Assembly (NCBI GenBank): GCA_015548865.1
Contig: JADMXW010000006.1
Location: 186,001 to 250,000, forward strand
DNA from: Serratia marcescens
GTDB taxonomy: Bacteria > Pseudomonadota > Gammaproteobacteria > Enterobacterales > Enterobacteriaceae
DNA length: 64,000 bases
Direction of reading: 5' to 3'
Every line of letters begins with the position of its first letter. The stretch's first letter is position 1. Shown here piece after piece: positions 54,795-64,000 of this stretch. The notes under the pieces are model-generated. The model saw nothing but the letters and a program-made list of their open reading frames with translations. It ran no database searches and was not told the origin of the DNA. Made by a program: the position numbers and the translations under genes.

Positions 54795-55604
54795 TTAGTG
54801 CAACACGATCTGCTTTTGCTCAATCGAGTGAATTTGCACTTTGATCATTTCACTAACGGGATCTTCAGGGCACTGTTCAACAAAGTAGCTCAGATCAGAC
54901 AGTGCAATATGGTCGCAATCGAGTTGTGCATAAATCAAACCACGGTCGCGAATTTCGTAAGGGTCTTCGGGGTCGAATTGCAAAACGGCTTCGCTGGCCC
55001 GCAGCGCAAGCTCCATCTGTTTCTCTTCCATCAGCGCTACTTTCAACGTATCAAGTAGCTTGCGCACAATCAGCACGTTTTCGGCTTCGTCCAGATCTTC
55101 GTCCATCAGTTGTGTGGAAGGGCCAATGTTGCCTTTCAGCCACACATCCAGCACATGTTCACTCAATGTATCGCCATTGAGTGGATTGATGAGCCACATC
55201 TCGTCATCAAGCCAATCCGCACGTAGAATCAACTGTGTCGGGAAAATCACTGGCATCATCGGTAAATCCAACGCGTGAGCTATGTGGAGAAAAACAATCC
55301 CCAGTGAAACGGGCATCCCTTGACGGGATTCGAGCACGTTATCCAGCCACAGCGCATCCGATAAGCGATAAATGCCACTGGCACCACCAAATCCCCAGGT
55401 ACCATAAAAAAGCGTCAATAGCATCTCAAGCTGCTGATCTTGATCCAGATCGCGGGGAATAGCCTTACGCGCTTCATCCACCAACTGTTGCAGCTTTTTG
55501 CGTACATTCTGGGCGGAGAAGTCACTTCGCACTATCTGTGAAACTAAAATAACCCCTTCACTTAACGGCGACTGATTGAATTCAAAATCCGCAATAGAAC
55601 TCAT
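54795..55604 (-). CDS. sirB1: SirB1, transglutaminase-like/TPR-type protein
   Basis: 269-residue conserved protein of unknown molecular function. A transglutaminase-like fold covers about residues 20-170 (GVILVSQIVRSDFS, GIYRLSDALWLDNVLESRQGMPVSLGI). A tetratricopeptide-like helix pair (residues 190-260) follows, with ALRASEAVLQFDPEDPYEIRDRG. Same length as the E. coli protein. It overlaps functionally with sirB2 in one operon (2-base gap). The name refers to an indirect effect on Salmonella invasion gene expression. Confidence 0.92.
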   Translation of the reverse strand: MSSIADFEFNQSPLSEGVILVSQIVRSDFSAQNVRKKLQQLVDEARKAIPRDLDQDQQLEMLLTLFYGTWGFGGASGIYRLSDALWLDNVLESRQGMPVSLGIVFLHIAHALDLPMMPVIFPTQLILRADWLDDEMWLINPLNGDTLSEHVLDVWLKGNIGPSTQLMDEDLDEAENVLIVRKLLDTLKVALMEEKQMELALRASEAVLQFDPEDPYEIRDRGLIYAQLDCDHIALSDLSYFVEQCPEDPVSEMIKVQIHSIEQKQIVLH

Positions 55605-55606
55605 AG

Positions 55607-55999
55607 TTATTCCATCAGAAATGCGAGTTTAGTGATTGCTGCCTGTGCAATCAGAAAGAAACACACCAATGCAAGGATAAACGCCACCCAACGCAAGCTT
55701 AGGCTACGTTGGCGTCGACCCAGTGCGATATGCCCCAATAAAATGTAAATGATAACGCCAAACAGCTTCGCCGTCAGCCAGCTTTCTTGCACAGAGAAAG
55801 GATAAAAGCGATTGATAACGATCAGTGCAATACCGCTCGCTAACAGTAGCGTATCGTTGATATGCGGCACCACTTTGACCCACCGCTGCTGCAACGCTGG
55901 AGATTGGCGGCATAGCCAGTAAAAACGCGTCACAAACAGGCTTAGCGTGATAATAACAGCCAGCAAATGTACAGTGAGAACGATAGAATAGCTGGACAT
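55607..55999 (-). CDS. sirB2: SirB2, small integral membrane protein
   Basis: 130-residue membrane protein with four hydrophobic helices (VLTVHLLAVIITLSLFVTRF, INDTLLLASGIALIVI, AKLFGVIIYILLGHIAL and LRWVAFILALVCFFLIAQA). Function unknown. The start shares one base with the stop of prmC, and the stop is 2 bases before sirB1, so all are co-translated in the kdsA-hemA cluster. Confidence 0.9.
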   Translation of the reverse strand: MSSYSIVLTVHLLAVIITLSLFVTRFYWLCRQSPALQQRWVKVVPHINDTLLLASGIALIVINRFYPFSVQESWLTAKLFGVIIYILLGHIALGRRQRSLSLRWVAFILALVCFFLIAQAAITKLAFLME

Positions 56000-56850
56000 T
56001 ATGCGTCACTCCTCGCCGTAGGCCACTGCCCCAATGTCACGCGCTCGTTACCACCATAGTCGCGACAGGTAGTGACCTGATAAAAACCGCGCTGACGCAG
56101 CAGTTGCCTTACCGATTCGCCTTGCTGCCAACCATGCTCCAGCAGCAGCCAGCTGCTTTCACTCAAATGTTGCGGAGCATGTTCAATAATCCAGCGCAGA
56201 TCTGCCAACCCACCGTCAGCAGCCACCAGTGCGCTCAGTGGTTCAAAACGCACATCCCCTTCACGCAAATGGATATCTTCGGCGTCAATATAAGGGGGGT
56301 TACTGACAATCAAGGAAAAGCGTGTTTGCGCCACCGGTGCAAACCAGCTGCCTTGGAGAAATTGCACATTAGACAGACCTAATGATGCACCGTTACGCTG
56401 GGCCAATGCCACTGCTTCAGGTTGCACGTCAACCCCAGTCACCTGGCAATCGGGGCGTTCGCTGGCCAACGCCAGCGCAATTGCCCCGGTACCCGTGCCA
56501 AGATCCAGCACCGACGGCGCAGTGAGCTGCGCCATATACCGTAATGCCTGCTCTACAAGACATTCGGTATCAGGACGAGGAATCAAGGTTGCCGGGGAGA
56601 CTGACAACGGCAAAGACCAAAATTCACGCTCCCCAACCAAATAGGCAACGGGTTCGCCGTTGATACGACGCGCCAATAGGCTCGACAGACGCTGAATCTG
56701 CACATCGTCAAGCAACGTTTCACCAAACGCCAGCAGATAGGTACGTCCTTTACCCGTGACATGTTCGAGCAGGATTTCCGCGTCACGTTTTGGGCTTTCG
56801 CTGTGTGTCAACTGCTGTACAGCTGACGCAACCCAAGTGCGATAATCCAT
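55999..56850 (-). CDS. prmC: PrmC (HemK), release-factor glutamine methyltransferase
   Basis: Transfers a methyl group from S-adenosylmethionine to the glutamine of the GGQ motif in RF1 and RF2. The SAM site is VLDLGTGTGAIALALA, and the catalytic NPPY is in LIVSNPPYIDA. The N-terminal helical domain (about 1-80) recognises the release factor. Length is 283 residues against 277 in E. coli. It is coupled to prfA by a one-base overlap, placing the enzyme directly after its substrate gene. Confidence 0.96.
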   Translation of the reverse strand: MDYRTWVASAVQQLTHSESPKRDAEILLEHVTGKGRTYLLAFGETLLDDVQIQRLSSLLARRINGEPVAYLVGEREFWSLPLSVSPATLIPRPDTECLVEQALRYMAQLTAPSVLDLGTGTGAIALALASERPDCQVTGVDVQPEAVALAQRNGASLGLSNVQFLQGSWFAPVAQTRFSLIVSNPPYIDAEDIHLREGDVRFEPLSALVAADGGLADLRWIIEHAPQHLSESSWLLLEHGWQQGESVRQLLRQRGFYQVTTCRDYGGNERVTLGQWPTARSDA

Positions 56851-57932
56851 TATTCCTGCTCTGACAGCGCAGCCAACTGATCGGCCTGATACTCTTGCAC
56901 CACAGGCTGAATCAGCATATCCAGTCTCCCTTCCATCGCTTCATCCAGACGATAAAGCGTCAGGTTGATGCGGTGATCGGTTACACGTCCCTGAGGAAAG
57001 TTATACGTTCGAATACGGTCGGAACGATCACCACTGCCGAGCAGATTACGCCGGGTAGAGGCCTCTTCTTGCTGACGTTTTTGCATTTCTGCCGCACGAA
57101 TACGGGCAACCAGCACGGACATCGCCTTCGCCTTGTTTTTGTGCTGGGAACGTTCATCCTGACATTCCACCACAATTCCTGTCGGCAAGTGAGTAATACG
57201 AATCGCAGAATCTGTGGTGTTAACGTGCTGACCGCCCGCGCCGGAAGAACGGAAAGTATCAATACGTAAATCCGCCGGATTAATGTCCGGTGTTTCCGCC
57301 TCAGGCACTTCTGGCATCACCGCAACAGTGCATGCTGAGGTATGAATACGCCCTTGCGATTCCGTCGCTGGCACGCGCTGCACGCGATGTCCGCCCGACT
57401 CAAATTTCAACTGACCGTAGACACCGTCGCCACTCACTTTGGCAATAATTTCTTTATAGCCACCGTGCTCACCGTCGCTGGCACTCATGATTTCAACTCG
57501 CCAACGACGCGCTTCAGCATAACGGCTGTACATGCGAAACAGATCGCCCGCAAACAACGCGGCCTCATCACCGCCCGTTCCCGCACGTACTTCAAGAAAG
57601 CAACCGCGCTCATCATCGGGATCTTTGGGCAATAACAATACCTGGAGCTGCTGTTCAAGCATTTCACTGTCAATTTTGAGCTGCTTCAATTCTTCCTGCG
57701 CCATATCGCGCATTTCCGCATCGTCCAGCATCAACTCAGCGGTTTCGCTGTCTTCTTGCACCTGCTGCCAGCGTTGGAAACAGCGCGTAATGTCCGTCAA
57801 CTGCGCATATTCGCGAGATAATGCCCGAAAGCGCTCCATATCGGAGATAACGCTCGGCTCACCCAGCAGGGCTTGAACTTCCTCATGACGTTCTTGTAAC
57901 GCTTCCAGTTTGGCAACAATAGAAGGCTTCAT
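56850..57932 (-). CDS. prfA: PrfA, peptide chain release factor 1
   Basis: Recognises UAA and UAG at the ribosomal A site. The anticodon-like motif PxT is present as PAT in [16 protein letters not shown], and the catalytic GGQ is in [17 protein letters not shown]. Length is 360 residues, the same as E. coli RF1. It starts 39 bases after the hemA stop and overlaps prmC by one base; the order is as in E. coli. Confidence 0.97.
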   Translation of the reverse strand: MKPSIVAKLEALQERHEEVQALLGEPSVISDMERFRALSREYAQLTDITRCFQRWQQVQEDSETAELMLDDAEMRDMAQEELKQLKIDSEMLEQQLQVLLLPKDPDDERGCFLEVRAGTGGDEAALFAGDLFRMYSRYAEARRWRVEIMSASDGEHGGYKEIIAKVSGDGVYGQLKFESGGHRVQRVPATESQGRIHTSACTVAVMPEVPEAETPDINPADLRIDTFRSSGAGGQHVNTTDSAIRITHLPTGIVVECQDERSQHKNKAKAMSVLVARIRAAEMQKRQQEEASTRRNLLGSGDRSDRIRTYNFPQGRVTDHRINLTLYRLDEAMEGRLDMLIQPVVQEYQADQLAALSEQE

Positions 57933-57971
57933 GCGTGCGGTTAATTCCTGTCAACTAAGAAAAGAGGGGTG

Positions 57972-59228
57972 CTAGTCCAGCCCAAGGCTGTCGCGTAAAA
58001 TAGTTAATCTGTTCAGGTCACCATCGCGGGCAGCCTGTTGTAACGAGGTGGTGGGTGCGTGAATAAGACGATTGGTAAGACGCGAGGTTAGCGCATCCAG
58101 CACGGCTTCCACATCATTCCCTTGCTGAATGGCCGCCAGCGCTTTCGCCGTCATCTCCGCGCGAATGGCTTCTGCCTGCGAGCGGTATTCGCGAATTGTT
58201 TCCACAGCGGATTGCGCGCGCAGCCAGGCCATAAAATCTGCGCTTTCTTGCTGCACGATAGATTCAGCCTGCACTGCCGCCGCCTGGCGCTGTGCCATAT
58301 TATGCTGAATGATGGCATGCAGATCGTCCACGCTATACAAATAGACGTTAGGCAATTTACCCACTTCCGGCTCGATATCGCGCGGCACTGCAATATCAAT
58401 CATCAGCATTGGCTGATTGCGTCTGGCTTTTAGCGTCCGTTCCATCATGCCTTTCCCGATAATCGGCAGTGTACTTGCGGTGGAGCTGATCACGACGTCA
58501 GCTAGCGGCAAATATTCGTCCATCTCACCGAGCGTAATCACTTCCGCGCCCACTTCAGTGGCAAGGATTTGTGCTCGTTCACGAGTTCGGTTGGCAATGA
58601 TCATCCGCCGCACATTGTGCTCTCGCAAATGGCGCGCCACCAGTTCGATGGTTTCCCCCGCGCCAACCAGCAGCACGGTAACATCCACCAATGACTCAAA
58701 AATCTGCCGGGCCAGCGTACAGGCAGCAAACGCCACCGACACCGCACTGGCACCAATGTCGGTTTCTGTGCGTACCCGTTTTGCTACCGAGAATGAGCGC
58801 TGGAACAACCGTTCCAGTTCACTGGAGAGCGAATGACCACGCTGTGATTCAGCAAAAGCCTTTTTAACCTGCCCAAGAATCTGCGGTTCACCCAGCACTA
58901 ACGAATCCAACCCGCTGGCCACGCGCATCAGATGGTTGACTGCCGCGTTATCCTGATGCCAGTAAAGGCTGTTTTTCAGTTCGTCAGGATGAAGATGATG
59001 AAACTGACACAACCAATCGACCACCTGCTCACGCTGATTTTCCCGTTCCTCAACGCTGAGGTACAATTCAGTGCGATTACAGGTAGACAGCACCACCCCT
59101 CCCTGCACCAGCGGCTGCGCGAGCAGGCTGTGCAAAGCATCGCTCATCACATCAGGCGAAAACGCAATGCGTTCCCTGAGTGATACCGGAGCGGTTTTGT
59201 GGTTGATGCCAAGCGCAAGCAGGGTCAT
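57972..59228 (-). CDS. hemA: HemA, glutamyl-tRNA reductase
   Basis: First step of C5-pathway tetrapyrrole synthesis, reducing glutamyl-tRNA(Glu) to glutamate-1-semialdehyde with NADPH. The catalytic Cys is in [11 protein letters not shown] near residue 50, and [18 protein letters not shown] is the diagnostic family block. A Rossmann NADPH domain ([17 protein letters not shown]) and a C-terminal dimerisation helix follow. The N-terminal region with [19 protein letters not shown] contains the degradation-controlling segment of enterobacterial HemA. Length is 418 residues, as in E. coli. It is the first gene of the cluster and divergent from lolB. Confidence 0.97.
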   Translation of the reverse strand: MTLLALGINHKTAPVSLRERIAFSPDVMSDALHSLLAQPLVQGGVVLSTCNRTELYLSVEERENQREQVVDWLCQFHHLHPDELKNSLYWHQDNAAVNHLMRVASGLDSLVLGEPQILGQVKKAFAESQRGHSLSSELERLFQRSFSVAKRVRTETDIGASAVSVAFAACTLARQIFESLVDVTVLLVGAGETIELVARHLREHNVRRMIIANRTRERAQILATEVGAEVITLGEMDEYLPLADVVISSTASTLPIIGKGMMERTLKARRNQPMLMIDIAVPRDIEPEVGKLPNVYLYSVDDLHAIIQHNMAQRQAAAVQAESIVQQESADFMAWLRAQSAVETIREYRSQAEAIRAEMTAKALAAIQQGNDVEAVLDALTSRLTNRLIHAPTTSLQQAARDGDLNRLTILRDSLGLD

Positions 59229-59286
59229 TGAATCATTCTTGAATAAGCGCCGTCAGAAGTAATGCCGACGTTAGTATGGTCTTGGG

Positions 59287-59318
59287 TAGAATGCATTCTA
59301 CTTGATGCTGCGCAGCAT
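59287..59318. promoter_or_regulatory. Two adjacent 14-bp perfect palindromes in the hemA/lolB gap
   Basis: TAGAATGCATTCTA (59287-59300) and ATGCTGCGCAGCAT (59305-59318) are both perfectly self-complementary and are separated by 4 bases. They sit about 60-90 bases before hemA and 170 bases before lolB. Binding-site function is inferred from symmetry and position only. Confidence 0.4.
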
Positions 59319-59486
59319 GAAAAGCGACGAGGCGCTAAGTACCTCTATTGACGTAGTTGATATTGCGCAACGTGTCCCTGTTTCACGACAACACATTGCT
59401 ACTGGGCATCGTTCTCATCGCATGGCAAACTGTGCTCATTCGACATGATGACGGGGTTCCTCTTCCCTTAATAGGATGTATGTGAC

Positions 59487-60110
59487 ATGTTAAGTAACAC
59501 TGCCCGTGCCTTACGGTTCCTGCCTTTAGCCAGCTTGCTACTGACGGCCTGTACCCTGACAAAGCCTGCCGGCCCTGGTGCAACACCGGATTCCCCAGCG
59601 TGGTTGCAGCATAAGCAACAGGTACAGCAATTAAGCCAGTATCAGACTCGCGGTGCCTTTGCCTATCTCTCCGATAGCAAGAAACTCTCAGCCAACTTCT
59701 TCTGGCAGGAATCTTCTTCGCAGCGCTATCGCTTGCTACTGACCAATCCGTTTGGCGGCACAGAGCTTGAGCTTCGCGCTCAGCCGGAAGGGATCCAGAT
59801 TACCGATGGACAAGGTAAACGATATACCGGCAAAGATGCAGAGTATATGCTGTCTCAGTTAACGGGTATGCGCATTCCGTTAACCAACCTGCGTCAATGG
59901 ATGATTGGCCTGCCGGGAGATGCACAACAGTTTACCCTTGATGAGCATGCTCGGCTCAACACCGCGACATTTCAACAGAACGGCCTGACATGGGAAGTGA
60001 AATACCTCGGATACGACGACAGTGTCACTCCCGCCATGCCTAACGCGTTGGAATTGACGCAGGGTGAACAACGCATCAAGTTAAAAATGAATAACTGGAC
60101 AGTGCAATAA
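59487..60110 (+). CDS. lolB: LolB, outer-membrane lipoprotein receptor/insertase
   Basis: Accepts lipoproteins from LolA and inserts them into the outer membrane; itself a lipoprotein. The lipobox LLLTAC gives Cys22. The mature part has the expected beta-barrel-like half-fold, including [17 protein letters not shown] and [17 protein letters not shown] with the protruding Leu loop region, and the C-terminal INPL-like [10 protein letters not shown]. Length is 207 residues, as in E. coli. It is divergent from hemA and followed at 3 bases by ispE, so they form an operon. Confidence 0.95.
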   Translation: MLSNTARALRFLPLASLLLTACTLTKPAGPGATPDSPAWLQHKQQVQQLSQYQTRGAFAYLSDSKKLSANFFWQESSSQRYRLLLTNPFGGTELELRAQPEGIQITDGQGKRYTGKDAEYMLSQLTGMRIPLTNLRQWMIGLPGDAQQFTLDEHARLNTATFQQNGLTWEVKYLGYDDSVTPAMPNALELTQGEQRIKLKMNNWTVQ

Positions 60111-60113
60111 GCC

Positions 60114-60989
60114 ATGAGCAATGCAGAACTGCTGACGCAGTGGCCATCCCCCGCCAAACTCAATCTGTTTCTTTATATCAACGGCCAACGCGCCGATGGT
60201 TATCATCTGCTACAAACCCTGTTCCAGTTTTTGGATTATGGCGACACTGTAGACATCACATTACGCCGCGATGGCATCATTAATCTGCTAACCCCTCTGC
60301 CTGGCGTTCCTGATGAAGCCAACCTTGCCGTGCGTGCAGCGCGTCTTTTGCAGCGTTATTGCCTTGAGCAGGGCTGCACGCTGGCGTATAACGGTGCCGA
60401 TATTGGTATTGATAAGCGTTTACCCATGGGAGGCGGCCTCGGAGGAGGGTCTTCTAATGCGGCTACGGTGCTGGTCGCCTTAAATCACCTGTGGAAATGT
60501 GGCCTTGATGAGGACACGCTGGCTGCGTTGGGATTACAGCTAGGTGCAGATGTCCCCGTGTTTGTGCGCGGCCATGCTGCTTTCGCACAAGGTGTTGGAG
60601 AGATACTCACACCCGCCTCACCGCCGGAAAAATGGTATCTGGTGGTGCACCCCGGCGTTGCTATTCCAACCCCGTTAGTGTTTGGCGATCCGGACTTACC
60701 GCGTAACACGCCGATACGCTCATTAGAGGTGCTACAAAAACAGACCTTCGTCAATGATTGTGAATCTACCGTAAGAAAACGTTTTCGTGAGGTTGAACAG
60801 CGACTTTCATGGCTGCTAGAATACGCACCGGCGCGCCTGACGGGAACCGGCGCTTGTGTGTTTGCCGAATTCGACACTGAATCCGTTGCTCGTCAGGTGC
60901 TTGACCAGGCCCCGGAAAGGCTGAACGGTTTTGTTGCGCGTGGCGTAAACACCTCGCCGCTGCACCGTGCGCTTTCTGGGCAACGTTAA
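60114..60989 (+). CDS. ispE: IspE, 4-diphosphocytidyl-2-C-methyl-D-erythritol kinase
   Basis: GHMP kinase of the non-mevalonate isoprenoid pathway that phosphorylates CDP-methylerythritol. The ATP loop is [14 protein letters not shown] (about 103-116), and [20 protein letters not shown] is the substrate-binding beginning. The C-terminal [13 protein letters not shown] is the third conserved motif. Length is 291 residues against 283 in E. coli. It is translationally coupled to lolB. Confidence 0.96.
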   Translation: MSNAELLTQWPSPAKLNLFLYINGQRADGYHLLQTLFQFLDYGDTVDITLRRDGIINLLTPLPGVPDEANLAVRAARLLQRYCLEQGCTLAYNGADIGIDKRLPMGGGLGGGSSNAATVLVALNHLWKCGLDEDTLAALGLQLGADVPVFVRGHAAFAQGVGEILTPASPPEKWYLVVHPGVAIPTPLVFGDPDLPRNTPIRSLEVLQKQTFVNDCESTVRKRFREVEQRLSWLLEYAPARLTGTGACVFAEFDTESVARQVLDQAPERLNGFVARGVNTSPLHRALSGQR

Positions 60990-61047
60990 GTGTTGATAAC
61001 ATATTTACCCTAAATGGCGGGTTTATGCCTTAAGTATCAACGCTTAA

Positions 61048-62091
<1,044 letters not shown>

Positions 62092-62121
62092 TCAACAGCG
62101 TCTATTTCTGCTGTGAACATA

Positions 62122-62150
62122 GCGCCACCTTCGGGTGGCGTTTTTATTTT
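62122..62150 (+). terminator. Strong intrinsic terminator after prs
   Basis: CGCCACC-TTCG-GGTGGCG forms a GC-rich stem with a stable UUCG tetraloop, followed by TTTTTATTTT, 31 bases after the prs stop. Confidence 0.9.
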
Positions 62151-62344
62151 CCGGTGGATATGATTACGCACAATGCAGAATTATCGTTCAGCGCAGCAAT
62201 AATATCGCATACGAACAATGCAATAATTATTATCTGGTTAAACCACACCCATAGGGATAATTTTATCAGCGCGCAAAAGCGTATTTTCTGCAAACAGAAA
62301 GAAGATATCCTGGCGCCTGCCGGAAAAGCAGGCGTCTGGTATTA

Positions 62345-62617
62345 TCAGGAATGAGGTTGCTGGCGGCGGCAACGTTTATCGAAATGCTTCACCCACCAAT
62401 AGCGATCCGCTACGGCTTCACGACCGCCAATACGTGCCCCAACCAACCAGGTCATTGCACCGGCGAAAATCGCCATCAGGTCAAAATAGGTGAAATATGC
62501 AGGCAAATTCAGTTCCGGTAACTGGCTAATGATGGTGAAAGCAATCCCCCCAACCATTAACACCATACCGATACCCATAAATACATTGCCTAGTACGACA
62601 GCATTTTTGCGTTTCAT
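62345..62617 (-). CDS. ychH: YchH-like small inner-membrane stress protein
   Basis: 90-residue protein with two hydrophobic segments (VFMGIGMVLMVGGIAFTII and FDLMAIFAGAMTWLVGA) and a basic C-terminus. The family pattern MKRKNAVVLGNV at the start and DRYWWVKHFDKRCRR at the end matches E. coli YchH, which is CRP-controlled and induced by stress there. A gaggtgac-type site precedes the start. It lies between prs and pth, as in E. coli. Confidence 0.92.
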   Translation of the reverse strand: MKRKNAVVLGNVFMGIGMVLMVGGIAFTIISQLPELNLPAYFTYFDLMAIFAGAMTWLVGARIGGREAVADRYWWVKHFDKRCRRQQPHS

Positions 62618-62980
62618 CTGTCACCTCCTGTAGTAGCCGTTTTAAATAACGACCCGTTCGGAAAAATGAAAATGCTACGTAACCATCCTTGTTCTGATGT
62701 AATTATAGACGCTGTGTTCAGCAAGGTATTGCGCATGCGATCACAGATAAGCAATTGCAGAAATGTTTTTTTACATATTGTGCTCGAAAAGAGTGAATTA
62801 CTAATAACCCGTTTGAATTATTACTAAAGTGAATCATTTTCTTTTATTTTCTGTCGCTTGTTATCCAATCACTTAACGAACAACCTGCCTTGAGGCTTTG
62901 TCACTGCCCTACTCCTGTGTAAACTACGCGTTTGACATTCTCCTATCAGGCGTCATGTGACGCAGAATCTGGGACTTAAC
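62618..62980. other. Divergent intergenic region ychH / pth
   Basis: No gene seen. AT-rich sequence in the middle is followed by the pth promoter candidate at 62898-62925. No repeat or RNA gene was recognised here. Confidence 0.5.
62898..62925 (+). promoter_or_regulatory. Possible sigma-70 promoter of pth
   Basis: TTGTCA (62898-62903) and TAAACT (62920-62925), spaced by 16 bases, lie 56 bases before the chosen pth start. Confidence 0.4.
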
Positions 62981-63568
62981 GTGAGCAGTATCAAATTAAT
63001 TGTCGGATTGGCGAATCCAGGGGCAGAATACGCCGCCACGCGCCACAATGCAGGCGCATGGTATGTTGATCAACTGGCAGAGGCTTACCGCCAATCGCTT
63101 AAGGAAGAGGCCAAATTTTTTGGCTATACCGCACGCCTCAATCTCGCTGGGCATGATGTTCGCCTGCTGGTACCTACCACTTTTATGAATCTCAGTGGTA
63201 AAGCCGTGGCAGCAATGACGACGTTTTATCGTATCCAACCGGATGAGATTTTGGTGGCGCACGACGAATTGGACCTTTTGCCTGGCGTTGCCAAGCTAAA
63301 ATTAGGGGGCGGGCATGGTGGGCACAACGGTCTGAAAGATATCATCAGCAAGTTAGGCAATAACCCTAATTTCCATCGCCTGCGCATTGGCATTGGCCAC
63401 CCTGGTGACAAAAGCAAGGTCACGGGGTTCGTACTGGGTAAACCGCCTGCCAGTGAGCAAACGCTGATTGACGGCGCAATTGACGAAGCAATCCGCTGTA
63501 CCGAGATCCTGCTAAAGGACGATATGGTCAAAGCGATGAATCGATTGCATGCCTATAAGCCTGCGTGA
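62981..63568 (+). CDS. pth: Pth, peptidyl-tRNA hydrolase
   Basis: Frees tRNA from peptidyl-tRNAs that drop off the ribosome; essential in E. coli. The start is GTG at 62981, with ggga 8 bases upstream, because the product then begins [14 protein letters not shown] like E. coli Pth. The GTG at 62957 would add 8 residues. Catalytic His is in RHNAGAW, and the Asn/His-containing loop [17 protein letters not shown] is present. Length is 195 residues against 194. ychF follows in the same direction. Confidence 0.95.
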   Translation: MSSIKLIVGLANPGAEYAATRHNAGAWYVDQLAEAYRQSLKEEAKFFGYTARLNLAGHDVRLLVPTTFMNLSGKAVAAMTTFYRIQPDEILVAHDELDLLPGVAKLKLGGGHGGHNGLKDIISKLGNNPNFHRLRIGIGHPGDKSKVTGFVLGKPPASEQTLIDGAIDEAIRCTEILLKDDMVKAMNRLHAYKPA

Positions 63569-63696
63569 TGTGATATTCCCGCGCAGGCGGATCGAGTTAA
63601 TGCGCCATTCCGTGTATAATTGGCGCCAACGTATTGATTTATTCAGATGTAAAAACATAACCATCTGATTGATAAGCTATTTAAGGTGATAAAAGT

Positions 63697-64000
63697 ATGG
63701 GATTCAAATGCGGTATTGTTGGGCTGCCTAACGTGGGTAAATCTACGCTGTTCAATGCATTGACCAAAGCCGGTATCGAAGCGGCCAACTTTCCGTTTTG
63801 CACCATTGAGCCCAACACCGGCGTGGTGCCAATGCCCGATCCGCGTTTGGACAAGCTGGCCGAGATCGTTAAACCGCAGCGCATTCTCCCAACAACGATG
63901 GAGTTTGTTGACATCGCGGGCCTGGTAAAAGGCGCCTCTAAAGGTGAAGGCCTCGGCAACCAGTTCCTGACCAATATTCGTGAAACGGAAGCGATTGGTC
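63697..64000 (+). CDS. ychF: YchF, OBG-like ATPase (partial, runs off the window)
   Basis: Only the first 101 codons are present. YchF is a P-loop NTPase of the Obg-related OLA1 group that prefers ATP to GTP and acts in stress and translation-related processes. The G1 motif GLPNVGKST is at residues 9-17, followed by [17 protein letters not shown] and the G3 region [20 protein letters not shown]. The ATG at 63697 has an aaggtg site upstream. The order pth-ychF is the E. coli order. Confidence 0.95.
   Translation, partial: MGFKCGIVGLPNVGKSTLFNALTKAGIEAANFPFCTIEPNTGVVPMPDPRLDKLAEIVKPQRILPTTMEFVDIAGLVKGASKGEGLGNQFLTNIRETEAIG

Overview
The window comes from an enterobacterial chromosome, most likely a pectinolytic plant-associated member of the Pectobacteriaceae (Pectobacterium / Brenneria / Dickeya type). 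The housekeeping blocks match the Escherichia coli gene order closely: mlc-bioD2, ogt-fnr-uspE, pntAB/ydgH, and kdsA-sirB1-sirB2-prmC-prfA-hemA facing lolB-ispE-prs-ychH-pth-ychF. The pectin genes are characteristic of soft-rot bacteria: a KdgM-family oligogalacturonate porin, the outer-membrane lipoprotein pectinesterase PemB with a KdgR-like box, and a TogB-like sugar-binding protein. Genus and species cannot be decided from the sequence alone. No rRNA, tRNA, CRISPR array, transposase gene or prophage was seen.

Layout. 1-7.1 kb: mlc (its first base lies outside the window), bioD2, an AT-rich unrecognised gene, ynfB, ydfG, and a two-gene glucosylglycerate operon (a GpgS-like synthase and an MpgP-type phosphatase). 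7.3-13.8 kb: a chemoreceptor behind a near-consensus FliA promoter, yjbD, a GNAT gene, a decayed alpha/beta-hydrolase fragment next to an 85-bp inverted-repeat element, a TetR/DUF6544 pair with an AT-rich operator-like array, and the KdgM-type porin. 13.8-20.3 kb: a dat-ddc operon for 1,3-diaminopropane, a long palindromic repeat, a VF530-type gene and a type II P-type ATPase. 20.8-30.4 kb: pemB, pdxK, an IMPase/HisN-like phosphatase, a TqsA-like AI-2E transporter, the peptidoglycan enzymes digH and amiD, an MFS carrier and a metallo-beta-lactamase-fold protein.

30.6-44.4 kb is the most accessory part. It holds the srfABC operon (membrane-anchored SrfA, actin/Hsp70-like SrfB, GTPase-like SrfC), an unrecognised protein with a SAM-binding-like motif, a HupE/UreJ protein, a second copy of the long repeat, and a small carbohydrate locus. 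That locus contains a lone TogB-like binding protein, a Gfo/Idh/MocA dehydrogenase and a divergent GH67-like protein. 44.7-64 kb is mainly conserved core: ogt, fnr (with its own FNR box), uspE, a cytoplasmic GH3 enzyme, pntAB, ydgH, a second copy of the 85-bp element nested in an outer inverted repeat, then the kdsA-hemA operon and the lolB to ychF series.

The best candidates for undescribed biology are: srfABC read as a nucleotide-driven membrane machine; the GH67-like/Gfo-Idh/solo binding-protein locus; the two unrecognised proteins at 2326-3612 and 37552-38634; and the two mobile-like repeat families, one of which appears tied to decay of a hydrolase gene. Functions are inferred from recalled family motifs and gene order; no database search was possible.
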